Source: Mya arenaria
Lineage: Eukaryota; Mollusca; Bivalvia; Myida; Myidae
Direction: 5' to 3'
Assembly (NCBI RefSeq): GCF_026914265.1
Contig: NC_069128.1
Coordinates: 34,512,498 to 34,576,497, forward strand
Length of the DNA stretch: 64,000 nt
Position numbers and translations under genes: made by a program. The notes under the pieces were generated by a model. It worked only from the letters and a program-made list of their open reading frames with translations, was not told where the DNA came from and did no database searches. Numbering within the stretch: position 1 is the first letter of the stretch; the number at the start of each line of letters is the position of its first letter. Positions 9,991-22,067 of the stretch are shown here, piece after piece.

Positions 9991-12655
9991 ACAGAGTCAA
10001 ATAATTTATTTGAAGAGGAATGTAGAAATTATTTACCCATCTTAGTTACAGAGTCAGATTTGAAGAGAAATGTAGAAATTATTTCCCTATCTTAGTTACA
10101 GAGTCAGATTTGAAGAGAAATGTAGTAATTATTTACCTATCTTAGTAACATAGTCAGATTTGAAGAGAAATGTAGAAATTATTTACCCATCTTAGTTACA
10201 GAGTCAGATTTGAAGAGAAATGTAGAAATTATTTACCTATCTTAGTTACAGAGTCAGATTTGAAGAGAAATGTAGAAATATTTACCCATCTTAGTTACAG
10301 AGTCAGATTTGAAGAGGAATGTAGTAATTATTTACCTATCTTAGTTACAGAGTCAGATTTGAAGAGAAATGTAGTAATTATTTATCTATCTTAGTAACAT
10401 AGTCAGATTTGAAGAGAAATGTAGTAATTATTTACCTATCTTAGTTACAGAGTCAGATTTGAAGAGAAATGTAGTAATTATTTACCTATCTTAGTTACAG
10501 AGTCAGATTTGAAGAGGAATGTAGTAATTATTTACCTATCTTAGTTACAGAGTCAGATTTGAAGAGAAATGTAGTAATTATTTACCTATCTTAGTTACAG
10601 AGTCAGATTTGAAGAGGAATGTAGTAATTATTTACCTATCTTAGTAACATAGTCAGATTTGAAGAGAAATTTAGTAATTATTTACCCATCTTAGTTACAG
10701 AGTCAGATTTGAAGAGAAATGTAGGTAATTATTAACCTATCTTAGTAACATAGTCAGATTTGAAGAGAAATGTAGTAATTATTTACCTATCTTAGTTACA
10801 GAGTCAGATTGTATTTGAAGAGGAATGTAGTAATTATTTACCTATCTTAGTTACAGAGTCTGATTGTATTTGAAGAGGAATGTTGTAATTATTTACCTCA
10901 TAATCTTAGTAACAGAGTCAGATTTTATTTGAAGAGGAATGTTGTAATTATTTACCTCATAATCTTAGTAACAGAGTCAGATTGTATTTGAAGAGGAATG
11001 TAGTAATTATTTATCTATCTTAGTTACAGAGTCAGATTTGAAGAGGAATGTAGTAATTATTTACCTATCTTAGTTACAGAGTCAGATTTGAAGGGGAATG
11101 TAGTAATTATTTACCTATCTTAGTAACAGAGTCAGATTGTATTTGAAGAGGAATGTAGTAATTATTTACCTATCTTAGTAACAGAGTCAGATTGTATTTG
11201 AAGAGGAATGTAGTAATTATTTACCTATCTAAGTTACAAAGTCAGATTTGAAGAGAAATGTAGTAATTATTTACCTATCTAAGTTACAAAGTCAGATTTG
11301 AAGAGAAATGTAGTAATTATTTACCTATCTTAGTAACATAGTCAGATTTGAAGAGAAATGTAGTAATTATTTACCTATCTTAGTAACATAGTCAGATTTG
11401 AAGAGGAATGTAGTAATTATTTACCTATCTTAGTAACATAGTCAGATTTGAAGAGAAATGTAGTAATTATTTATCTATCTTAGTAACATAGTCAGATTTG
11501 AAGAGAAATGTAGTAATTTTTTACCTATCTTAGTTACAGAGTCAGATTTGAAGAGGAATGTAGTAATTATTTACCTATCTTAGTTACAGAGTCTGATTTG
11601 AAGAGAAACTTAGTTACATAGTCAGATTTGAAGAGGAATGTAGTAATTATTTACCTATCTTAGTTACAGAGTCAGATTTGAAGAGAAATGTAGTAATTTT
11701 TTACCTATCTTAGTTACAGAGTCAGATTTGAAAAGGAATGTAGTAATTATTTACCTATCTTAGTTACAGAGTCTGATTTGAAGAGAAACTTAGTTACAGA
11801 GTCAGATTTGAAGAGGAATGTAGTAATTATTTACCTATCTAAGTTACAGAGTCAGATTTGAAGAGAAACTTAGTTACAGAGTCAGATTTGAAGAGGAATG
11901 TAGTAATTATTTACCTATCTTAGTTACAGAGTCAGATTTAAGAGGAATGTAGTAATTATTTACCTATCTTAGTTACAGAGTCAGATTTGAAGAGAAATGT
12001 AGAAATTATTTACCTATCTTAGTTACAGAGTCAGATTTGAAGAGAAATGTAGTAATTATATACCTATCTTAGTTGCAGAGTCAGATTTGAAGAGGAATGT
12101 AGTAATTATTTACCTATCTTAGTTACAGAGTCAGATTTGAAGAGAAACTTAGTTACAGAGTCAGATTTGAAGAGGAATGTAGTAATTATTTACCTATCTT
12201 AGTTACAGAGTCAGATTTGAAGAGAAATGTAGTAATTTTTTACCTATCTTAGTTACAGAGTCAGATTTGAAGAGAAATGTAGTAATTATTTACCTATCTT
12301 AGTTACAGAGTCAGATTTGAAGAGGAATGTAGTAATTATTTACCTATCTTAGTTACAGAGTCAGATTTGAAGAGGAATGTAGTAATTATTTACCTATCTT
12401 AGTTACAGAGTCAGATTTGAAGAGGAATGTAGTAATTATTTACCTAACTTAGTTACAGAGTCAGATTGTATTTGAAGAGAAATATAGTAATTATTTACCT
12501 ATCTTAGTTACAGAGTCAGATTTGAAGAGAAATGTAGTAATTATTTACCTATCTTAGTTACAGAGTCAGATTTGAAGAGGAATACAGTAATTATTTACCT
12601 ATCTTAATTTAAGAATAATTTAATTACATACATAGTCAGATTGTATTTGAAGAGA
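9936..12655. repeat. 50-bp satellite array
   Basis: About 53 head-to-tail units of roughly 50 bp: ATTTGAAGAG, A/GAATGTAGTA, ATTATTTACC, TATCTTAGTT, ACAGAGTCAG. A 54-55 bp variant contains ATTGTATTTGAAGAG (10,808-11,200 and the last units), and a shortened variant with GAGAAACTTAGTTACAGAG occurs near 11,605, 11,785, 11,865 and 12,145. No open frame is maintained. Confidence 0.97.
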
Positions 12656-14440
12656 AATCTTCTATTCCCTATACATGTTTTGTGCTGGCAAAGATTTAAA
12701 ATATTGTTGAGTATTTACTTTACTTTTATGAACAAACATGACATATTGCAATAGGCAAATACTCATTCAAGTTATTTTTTGATGTCTTAACTTTCAATAC
12801 CATAGTTAGGCATTTCCTTTCTCATTGATGTGTCGTCTGCGTAGCATTTGGGTTCTATGTCCAGTAGTGTATTATCAGCATCAAACTTTCAAATCCTGTT
12901 GAATGGTTGTAAGAAGTCCTTTAACATGGTTACAGTGAACATTGGTCATTGTCAGTATATGACTACTAAAAATATTTTGGTCATTTTGGTCAGTCTGCAA
13001 AGCATGGGGATACTTTGGCTAGTGGTATGGTCAACATCACACTTTCATTTCCAATAAATTCCTACTGAACTCAAACTTGGTATGCACATTGGTCATTATG
13101 TAAACATACAACCACCTTAACCAGAACAAATTTGCATATTTCTGGTCCATTTATTTGAAAAGGGGAAGAGTGTATGAACTCAGACAGGACATTGCAATGG
13201 TCAAAAGATGACCGCTGGTCATGGGTTATGATTGCAAAATGTCCAAGGTCAAGGTCATGATGCACTGAACAGAAATATCAGTGGTTGTTTCTGTTATAAG
13301 TAGGTATGAACATGAGTACTCTCATTATGACACCTGTTGATTTTGGGGTCAATGAGTCCAAGGTTAAAGCCATGGTGGGTCTCATTATAGAAAATATGTG
13401 TGCTTCCGACAGGCGACACATTATAGTAGATTTCCATTTTGAAGTGTTTATGTATTATCATTGAAACATGCATTTTACTCATATTTCACACAATTAATTT
13501 ATTGAACTTTGTTACAAACTTGCTTGTTGCTGTTAAGATAAATAAAGAATTCACTTAGCCTTTTTACTTACTTTAGGGCACTTGGAATTTATTTGGCTGG
13601 TTTTTTCTTTGCTCAAGATGGTACCTATATATAACCACTCATTCTCATTCATTGTTCATTAGTTATTTGTTGTCTAATGTATTTGTGTTAGGGAAAATAT
13701 TGTTTAACCACTTATGTAATGCTCATGAATGATCCAAAAATTATGTTTTTATGGAATCGTTGAAGTTTTACTTGTGAATCATTATTGAAATCAAATTGTA
13801 TGAAAAATTAACTGATCTATACGTACTTCTATCTGAAAACATTTAATGATTATTATATATCATCAATTGCAATTAGACTGGAACTATTTGTTATGTCTGC
13901 CCCATTCATGGGGTTAGTCTGTATGTCACACTTAAAAAATACAGAACGCTTGCACCAAGGAATTATATACTTGGAATGCTAGTTGGTCATAGTTGGACGA
14001 GTTTTTATCAGGTTATGATTTATAGTCTATTGGCTTATATAATGCAGTATGTTGTATATATGAAACATGTTTAAGCGATGGTGCTCTGTAGATGATGGTG
14101 ATCTGTAGGCGAAAGTAAATATGTTATTACCTACATTTGTACTTTTGATGCACGATTCTTTAATTTATCAACACTGGTTTTTTGTTTGTATCCCATTGTG
14201 ATGTTTGTTGACATCTTTTGACAAGTTCTTGTCTTTGTTTGGAAATAGTTAACCAATGAGTCATTATTTGCATATTTGTTGACATCTTCAATTCACACTA
14301 AGATGAACATGTTTAATATTGATACTGGTTAATTTTCAATTAGAATGGCAACCTAAAATTTTTAACATGATTCAGGTATTTGAGCACTGAATGTTTCTGG
14401 TGTTGCTATATGTTGTAAATAATTGTGTAATGTGTTTATA
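12656..14440. other. Intergenic, mostly unrecognised
   Basis: No convincing gene. Contains degenerate dispersed-repeat phrases such as AAGGTCAAGGTCATGATGCA at about 13,240. Short open frames here have no exon-like features. Confidence 0.4.
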
Positions 14441-14449
14441 TGTACATAG

Positions 14450-16660
14450 AGGTGGTTGAAGATTAAGCTTAATTTCATAAATGGTCATGCATTCAAATAA
14501 ATTTTAAGCGGGCGTAGACGCAACTAAATTTATACATTTTTTGTATTGATCATGAATGAAATAAAGGTTGTTCTGAATCGACCAAATTTGTAGTCATTTA
14601 GATATGTAAAATATGTTCCTGTGATATGTTTTGTGTACTTGTTGCTGTTATAAATAACAATTTTTCAGAGGTTCATTAAAAATTTAGTTTTTGCTTATAT
14701 TTCCTTTTTTATGTATATTAATGTGCTGGTCAGGTTTAAGTTCAAAATCATTATTTTACAACTGTTAAATAGAAAAAAGTATTTTTATAAGCGAGCGTAG
14801 ACGCAAATAAAAATATATTTATCTATTGATCACAAATGAAATAATATTTGATAATTTTTGTGTTAGAAAAAAATTAGAAGTACATGATTATATTTGATAT
14901 TTATTGATTTTCGTAAAGATTTCTGAGGGACTGACCTGACCTCTTACTTCTGAAAATAATTCATTAATTTCTTCATAACCAAATGTTTCTTGTTTTGGTA
15001 CTTTTGTGAAAATGTCATTTTTTATGTTTATATTTGTATATTATGGTTGTTGTAGTTCAGATTTTATTTCATGAGTGTTCAATAGGGAAATAAAAAAATT
15101 ATAAGCGGGCGTAGACGCATATAAATATTTATTTAATCTATTGATCACAAAAGTGATAATGATTGATTTGAATCCATCAAATCTGTACTCATTAATCATA
15201 TTAAATATATGCTTTGGATTTACTGTGATAAGTTTTGTGTGATTTTCTGTGATAAATAACAATATTTCAGATGTGTACATTTTCAAATTTGGTATCAATT
15301 TTGTTGATTTTCTTTTTCGATTTTTGAGGTACTGACTGCCTCCTTTTTGAACACAATTCAGAGATTCTAGCCATTGAATGTTTTTTGTTTTCATAAAATA
15401 TTTATTTTCTTCTATGTTTGTATTAGAGAAGGTCTTACTTCACAAGTTTTTCAACAGAAAAAAGGGCATGCTTACATGCATATATATGTTAATTTTATAA
15501 ATATGGAAATACATTTCTTTTCTATTGATTATATAATTATGTAATAATTTGTGGATCTAGGAGAATAAAAATGTATGAAAGTGTTCTGTCATAAATAACA
15601 ATTTTTGATATTTCATACATTCATTATCACACCTTCTTTTGTATATTATTTAAAAAAAACTATGTATAATATATTTCCTTTTTTATGTATATTTATGTGC
15701 ATATTTAGGTCAGATTAAAGTTCAAATATTATTTCACTACTGTTTGATAGGAAAATGTATTTTTATAAGTGGGCGTAGACGCAAATAAAAATATATTTAT
15801 CTATTGATCACAAATTGAATAATATTTGATAATTTTTGTGTTAGAAAAAAATTAGAAGTACATGATTATATTTGATATTTATTGATTTTCGTATAGATTT
15901 CTGAGGGACTGACCACCTCCTACTTCTGAAAATAATTCATTAATTTCTTCATAACCAAATGTTTCTTGTTTTGGTACTTTTGTGAAAATGTCATTTTTTA
16001 TGTTTATATTTGTATATTATGGTTGTTGTAGTTCAGATTTTATTTCATGAGTGTTCAATAAGGAAAAAAATATTTATAAGCGGGCGTAGACGCATATAAA
16101 TATTTATTTAATCTATTGATCACAAAGGAAATAATGATTGATCTATATCCACCAGATCTGTACTCATTAATCATATTAAATATATGCTCTGGATTTACTG
16201 TGATAAGTTTTGTTTGCGTTTCTGTGATAAATAAATGACAATATTTCAGATGTGTACATTTTCAAATTTGGTATCAATTTTGTTGATTTTCTTTTTCGAT
16301 TTTTGAGGTACTGACTGCCTCCTTTTTGAACACAATTCAGAGATTCTAGCCATTGAATGTTTCTTGTTTTCATAAAATATTTATTTTTCTTCTATGTTTG
16401 TATTAGAGAAGGTAGAAAGTCTAAGGGGTACTTCAAAAGTTTTTCAACAGAAAAAAGAGCATGCTTACATGCATTTATATGTAAATTTTATAAAATTGAA
16501 TATGGAAATACATTTCTTTTCTATTGATTACATAATTATGTAATAATTTGTGGTTCTAGGAGAAAAAAAATCTAAGAAAGTGTTCTGTCATTAAAAACAA
16601 TTTTTGATATTTCAAGCATTCATTATCACACCTTGTTTTGTATATTATTTAATAAACTAT
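14450..16660. repeat. About 300-bp monomer array with 975-bp higher-order repeat
   Basis: Monomers of about 285-330 bp share TTGCTGTGATAAATAACAA, TATTTATCTATTGATCACAAA and a conserved 17-bp motif AAGCGGGCGTAGACGCA at 14,506, 14,789, 15,103, 15,767 and 16,078. A block of three monomers (about 14,700-15,660) is repeated at about 15,670-16,650, with an offset near 977 bp. The third monomer of each block has lost the 17-bp motif (GCATGCTTACATGCAT there instead). The open frames at 15,041-15,394 and 16,176-16,373 (minus) are copies of each other and a by-product of this duplication. Confidence 0.85.
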
Positions 16661-17350
16661 TATAAACAATGTTTTTCAAATGTTTCTTTTTGAGCAAAAA
16701 AAATAATCTCCAAAGTTAAGGTTTAAGGTTGAAATGATCCTTGTCTTGGCTATATTTTGATCATGCATTATAAGATAAAAAAAATACACTGAAGAGTTCA
16801 CCATTATAAGGCCTATCATGCACAAAACCAAGGTATGCACCTCAAAGGTCAAGGTCACAATCAGAGGTCAATGGTTGAAATTATTCTTATCCGGGCTGTA
16901 TCCATGTATTGTAAGATTTCAAGAAACACTAGCCATAATGGTTCACCATGATGAGGCAGGTGTCCTAGCAAAATCAAGATAAATACCTCAAAGGTCAGGC
17001 TTTGAGGTCAAAGGTTTAAATGTTGCTTTAAAAGGAGAGAGGTTGTTTTTTTTAATCTTTAGATTTATGAGAGATTTTCCCAAGTAATGGTTAGAGGAGG
17101 AGGAAATAAAAACAAAATGCTTTAAAGGTCTTGAAGGAGAAATTAATAAAAACAAAACAGATTTTTCTTCCAATTTTTTTTTTAGTTTTAAAACTATCAT
17201 GAAGACGAGACACACCTGACTTGTGTCTGCCAATTCAAAGGCAGTACTTCGGGTGAGAGATCACCATAAAGTTTCAAAAACTAAAGATCCTTTTTAAAGT
17301 CTGAAAATATTGACCTGAACACAGTTCAACTGCTTATTGAAATAATTTTT
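16661..17350. other. Degenerate dispersed repeat, no gene
   Basis: Phrases CTCAAAGGTCAAGGTCACAA and CCTCAAAGGTCAGGCTTTGAG recur about 130 bp apart (16,840 and 16,990), suggesting an old tandem dispersed repeat. No gene recognised. Confidence 0.4.
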
Positions 17351-17379
17351 TAAAGATATATTTGTTCAAAAGTCCCCCC

Positions 17380-17500
17380 CCCCTTTTCGGTCCAGCCAGA
17401 AAAATCAAAGCTAATTTTCCAGCTATCCCTGGTATACATCCAGACCAGGGGGACCAAGAATACAAGCAAATGGTGCATAAAAGGATACGTTGTTTTTCGC
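17380..17500. repeat. GC-rich dispersed fragment, copy 1
   Basis: Follows a C10 run. CCAGCTATCCCTGGTATACATCC resembles CCGGCTATCCCCGGTATACCCC at 20,230-20,250, and both are followed by a TGGTGCAT phrase, so these are two fragments of one dispersed element. Confidence 0.5.
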
Positions 17501-17621
17501 TTCCTATATGTAATCTTGAAGCAGTACAGTACAATGTTCAATGCTGCTCAGAGTACAGTTTTGACTTTGATGAGCACAATTTTATTTTGCTGTTTGTATT
17601 TAGCAGGAGCTATTCATTTTT

Positions 17622-17876
17622 ATGCCCCTGAATGTGGGCATATTGAAATCGCGGAATCTGTCCGAAATGCTGCAATAATGCACATAGATGTCATAACTGG
17701 GCTGTATTTACAACAAAAACTTGGCACATGTGTTTGGCATATAAAGATTGTGTGTTGTATGCACATGCATACATCAAAGGTCAGTATTTGAACTTTAACT
17801 TTTCATGAACTGACTGTGTTCATAGGTCAATGTCACATTCGTAGGCATTTATCACATACTGTGACAATTCTTGTTT
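17622..17876 (+). repeat. Dispersed repeat, 'GGGCAT' family, short copy 3
   Basis: Begins ATGCCCCTGAATGTGGGCAT and ends TCACATACTGTGACAATTC then TTGTTT. The interior is shortened relative to 55,038-55,618. Both termini are preserved. Confidence 0.75.
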
Positions 17877-17904
17877 GCGCTGTAATCCAGGGTCTCCTTG
17901 AAGA

Positions 17905-18065
17905 ACTAGCTTTTATAGTGATGCCATAGCGTGTGCGCTTGCTGAGCGAAAGGTCAGGGCTTCGAATGCTGACAGGTGCACAAAGCCTCCAGGACCTTGG
18001 AAGGCATTGACCATCGATGATATGAGGCTTACAGCCATATATATCCTTGTCCGACCACAGCATTC
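17905..18065 (+). repeat. tRNA-derived SINE-like fragment
   Basis: GTGATGCCATAGCGTGTGCG, then GCTTGCTGAGCGAAAGGTCA, then GGGCTTCGAATGCTG resembles a tRNA head with an A-box-like region, an anticodon arm ending GAAAGGTC, and a B-box-like GGCTTCGAATGCT. It does not fold as an intact tRNA. A weaker relative is at 18,553-18,612 (CGCAGTAGAGTGTTCACC ... GTGAGAGGTCAAGTGTCGG). Confidence 0.45.
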
Positions 18066-18069
18066 CAAA

Positions 18070-19900
18070 TTCTTACATCATTTGATATAACAAATGCAAA
18101 GTTTTGTTGGTCTTTGCACTTAACTGATCAGTGTATAGAATCCGTGTTTTGTGTTTGAAACTCCATTCGAAATGCACGAGTTTGTGTATATAGTGTCTGG
18201 GACTGTCACTGTGTTTTATTATGTACACATGTTTTGTGTTTCAACGTGGGTACTATCTACCTGGGACTAAACTTCCAAAATCTACTGATTTATCTCCAAG
18301 CATCTAGAGAGACATATCTTACTCCTTAATTCAACCGTCTCATGACAAAAGGATCTTCACCTTACGACTGTGACCATGATACCTGTTGTATTATGGGTTT
18401 GTGACATTTGGCCCCGTAACAAGGGACCTGTGTTGCACGATATACCTCAAGGTCATTGCAAATATTAACCTTTGTCTCTGAAAATCGAGGACAAATTTCA
18501 AAATATTTCAGGTATTTTGTATGTATTTAGCACTGTCTCGCTATTATAAGAGTAGCTTTCATAGCAACGCAGTAGAGTGTTCACCTGTTAAGTGAGAGGT
18601 CAAGTGTCGGAAATAATTATATCTAAATACATCTATTGTAAAAAAAAATGTAGCGTTATGTAGTCATTAAAGGTATTAAATTAAAAGTTGTCCAAAAGTT
18701 CTTACTGAAATATGAAAAAATATTAAATGGAAAGAGTTCAATATGCAACCTTAAGCACCTAGAACTTTTTAGCACTAAGAAATGTTTGTATAACGATGAG
18801 TTCCATCTGATACATCATATTTCTTATATAAATAGTGACAATAGTTATTGTGAGGTATATATTTTTCTAGATGTTTTTCCTTTTTATACACATTTCAACA
18901 TCGCTTTTTTGCGCTCATTTTCTTTTTAAAGTCATTACAGAAACAAGTGCGAATAGGTTCATGCAGAAGTATAGGAGGTCAATTTGTGTGGGTTAATTTC
19001 TTTCATAGTTGAGTTAAAATGCTATTCATGTCTAAAATGTACTTTTTAATACTTATTATCAATTCAGTAATGGCTAATTCATGATTTTGTTGCAATATCT
19101 AATGTAGTCATAAAAAATATTCTTGCATTTTGCATATTATTTTATCATAATGATATTCAACTACTCCTCACAGGACACCTTTTTTATTGATAGCTTTTAA
19201 TTTCCTTCAAATAAATATTTTTTTTCTATAAAAACATTCTGAATTCCTAATTTTGTCATCTTCTCCCTGGATTTTTCATTCCTAATTTGAGGATTTTTTA
19301 ATTAATTGTCACAAAGAACCCAACTCTTATTGAAACCGATAAAATTCCTAATCTGCACACCACCACACTGATGACTGGGTTATGGACCTGGAATAATTGA
19401 TCAAGCAGTTCATTTATGTTTATGATGTCATACTGATGGTGTCATAATAATTAATAATAAAAGGTCACACTTACTTAAGGTGTAAGTAAATGGAGCGAGT
19501 GCAATGATATTACAGGCTTAAAAAGCAAGCACTATTTACTGTAGATAGCCAAGAGAACTCAAACTTTTTTGGTGTTCACGTTAAGTTGACCCACTAGCTC
19601 CACCCTTTGTGTAGTGACATGGCATTTTGGTTCATAAGTTAAATCGCCCAGGCGTTAGTTTCATTGAATAAGTGTCGAGTGCTGGACAATTGACGCAAAA
19701 TTGTGAAAATGTTTGTACAAAAATGAAAAGGCACCAAAACATGAAATTTATTATGCTAGTTGTTAAATAATCAACAACTTTTTGATATTTAAATTATTTG
19801 AATTATCTAGGTATGTTTGCATTAAGTACAAAACTTTACAAGGATTACCTTGTGAGAATAATATTTATAACCATCAACAAAAGATTGCACATTTTGGTAC
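18070..19900. other. Intergenic, nothing recognised
   Basis: AT-rich. Apart from the weak tRNA-like stretch at 18,553-18,612 I see no gene, array or clear element. Confidence 0.4.
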
Positions 19901-19906
19901 TGAATC

Positions 19907-20159
19907 AGGCCACAATTTCTCGAAACTTCTTCAGTCCCTTATAATAGGATTAAGCTAATCTCACTATTTTTGTTGTTTTATAAAATGTGTTATATTTACT
20001 TCTTCAAGCATTTTTAGAAATTGTGTAGGAATCATCTGTATGATTATCAGAATAAACCATTTTTCATTTATCAAAATCCATTTTCAGTATGTATTTTGGC
20101 TAATTGAAATAAGCAACTTAAGCCTGTTAAGCTTAAGAAGTTGCGAGAAATTGAGGCCT
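19907..20159. mobile_element. 253-bp MITE with imperfect TIRs
   Basis: Left end AGGCCACAATTTCTCGAAAC, then TTCTT. The right end read in reverse is AGGCCTCAATTTCTCGCAAC, then TTCTT: 23 of 25 positions match. No coding capacity. No clear target duplication, so the superfamily is unassigned. Confidence 0.75.
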
Positions 20160-20227
20160 TTTCTGTTTAATTGGTGGTATAATATTAAGAGCATCTTAAA
20201 GAAAGAAACATAAATGAGATTTAGAAT

Positions 20228-20300
20228 TTCCCCGGCTATCCCCGGTATACCCCCGGACCTGGGCGGAGGGGGGGCGTGGTTAAAATTGACTGGTGCATTG
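20228..20300. repeat. GC-rich dispersed fragment, copy 2
   Basis: CCCCGGCTATCCCCGGTATA and a following GACTGGTGCAT match the fragment at 17,380-17,500. Confidence 0.5.
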
Positions 20301-20369
20301 AAGCTTCAAATGGATCGGAAAAATGGAGGGCGTGGAAACAAAACATCACGATAGGTTTATGTTTTATCT

Positions 20370-20742
20370 TTAAAGCTGCACTCTCACAGATTAAACATTT
20401 TGACAACTTTTTTTTATTTTTTTTGTCTTTGAACAAGCCATGCAATTTTTGCGGAAATCCATGTTAATCAGTTATTGAGACTGCTGAGAAAAATTAGATT
20501 GCAGACTTCTATATTTAAGTTCAAAAATTGATGTTTATCGGATTTTTCTTAAACCGTAAGAACAGTTAAATCCATTAAAAACATTAATTTTCGAACAGAA
20601 ATTTTAAAACCTGTGATCTGATTATTTGTAAGCAATCATTTATCATTGGTTTGCAGATATTTACGCAAAAATTTGCTCTTTCCAAGACAAAAAAATTAAA
20701 AAAAGTTGTAAAAATGGCATATCTCTGAGAGTGCAGCTTTAA
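20370..20742. mobile_element. 373-bp MITE with TTAA ends
   Basis: Left TIR TTAAAGCTGCACTCTCACAG; the right end in reverse complement is TTAAAGCTGCACTCTCAGAG (19 of 20). The TTAA at both boundaries (20,370-20,373 and 20,739-20,742) fits the TTAA target of piggyBac/Kolobok-like elements. Non-coding. An orphan left end of the same family (TTAAAGCTGCACTCCCACAG) is at 21,330-21,350. Confidence 0.85.
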
Positions 20743-20871
20743 CATTCTACCTGTTTTGAAAACCCTAATAATTTATTAAATTACAGTAGGGCTATCTTTC
20801 GAAAAACTTTCGTGCGGGTGTACATACCCCATTTCCTTGGACAACGGATGTACTTATTCTCCAAAATGTAA

Positions 20872-21145
20872 GTTAAAATTCCTATTCATAATCCAAAATA
20901 ATTTCAAAAACAAACAAGAGCTGTCACAGTACATAAATAAATTTAATGTAGCAAGCTTTGACTCTTTCCACATCTTATATTAGTCAAAATTTGAAGTCAT
21001 ACCCCACGGCCTCTAAACGCAAGCTCCACCACTTTACGGTGATGCAAAGAAAAAGAGCTGTCAACACTTCCGTGGTAGAGCTGTGTCCTATGTTTACATG
21101 TCGAGTAATGGTGGTGCTATCGAGTATGTTTTGCGCTTGAAGTAA
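20872..21145. repeat. Dispersed repeat beginning CAAACAAGAGCTGTCACAG
   Basis: The block GTTAAAATTCCTATTCATAA at 20,871 recurs at 21,358 with CAAACAAGAG following in both (20,911 and 21,398). CAAACAAGAGCTGTCACAGT is the reverse complement of the terminus at 55,600-55,619, although the interiors differ. Confidence 0.6.
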
Positions 21146-22067
21146 TATATATAAATTAATGCTTTTGACATGAATACAAAAGTTGCAATGTTTATCATTC
21201 GTTGAACATTATGCTGGTTATGCATACTTCTTGCGGTAACAAAACTCTTCGCGAACTACCTTAACCTTACTGAGTCATCATAATTCATAAAATTGAAAAA
21301 ATCTAAATTTTATCGCATTTTCAGGCTTTAAAGCTGCACTCCCACAGATTGAATTTTAGTTAAAATTCCTATTCATAATCTAAATTAATTTTAAAAGCAA
21401 ACAAGAGGCATCACAGGAGCAGCATGATCCACTTTTTCGTTGTTTTAAGCATTAAGGATTTCAGCACTTGCGGGGCAATGGGGGAGCCCACACCCAACCC
21501 CATAACGTCCTTGTTTACTTTCTATTTCAATGGCACTGGTACACAAATAAACAATCAGGGATATTTTTTCTGACCACCAAAGTATCACTGAAAAGCACCA
21601 ACTAAGACAAAATAAAATCATGATGTTTGCCACTTATGCTAAATCTTGGAGTTGCCTTGAAAATGAAGCTGCATGCTGGAAATGAATGGTCAAAGAGAGG
21701 CAACTTGAGTATATATCATTCTGGTAAGCTTACGCGGTAACTGCCCTTTTCAATTGCTAACATGTTCTCAAACAATAATTTTGGATATGATGGATGCAAT
21801 TTTTTTAAGAAAGTCCCAACAGAGCAAGCATGCATGTGCATAGAGGTACATGTTCATAATTATTATATTGACCTTGTGCACTGCATAACGAATTTACAAT
21901 ACAATGTCATTTATTATTATTATAACAAGGAAAGTAATAAAATTGTAAATATTGTTTCTATTTATTAATATAATACAGACTTTCAGTCCAAAACAGTATA
22001 GATCAGTATAGACATATACTTTTAATTAAAATATATTTCCATTATCATATTAATTCTATGATTCTCA
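21146..22067. other. Intergenic with repeat fragments
   Basis: Holds the orphan TTAA MITE end (21,330) and a second CAAACAAGAG terminus (21,398). No gene recognised. Confidence 0.4.

Noticed and set aside
15041-16373. Two similar minus-strand peptides (KNIQWLESLNCVQKGG and its copy)
   Set aside because: The repetition is explained by the 975-bp higher-order repeat. No splice sites or family resemblance, and one copy is truncated.
17905-18612. Possible tRNA genes
   Set aside because: B-box-like GCTTCGAATGCT is present but stems do not pair across the cloverleaf; treated as a SINE head or relic.
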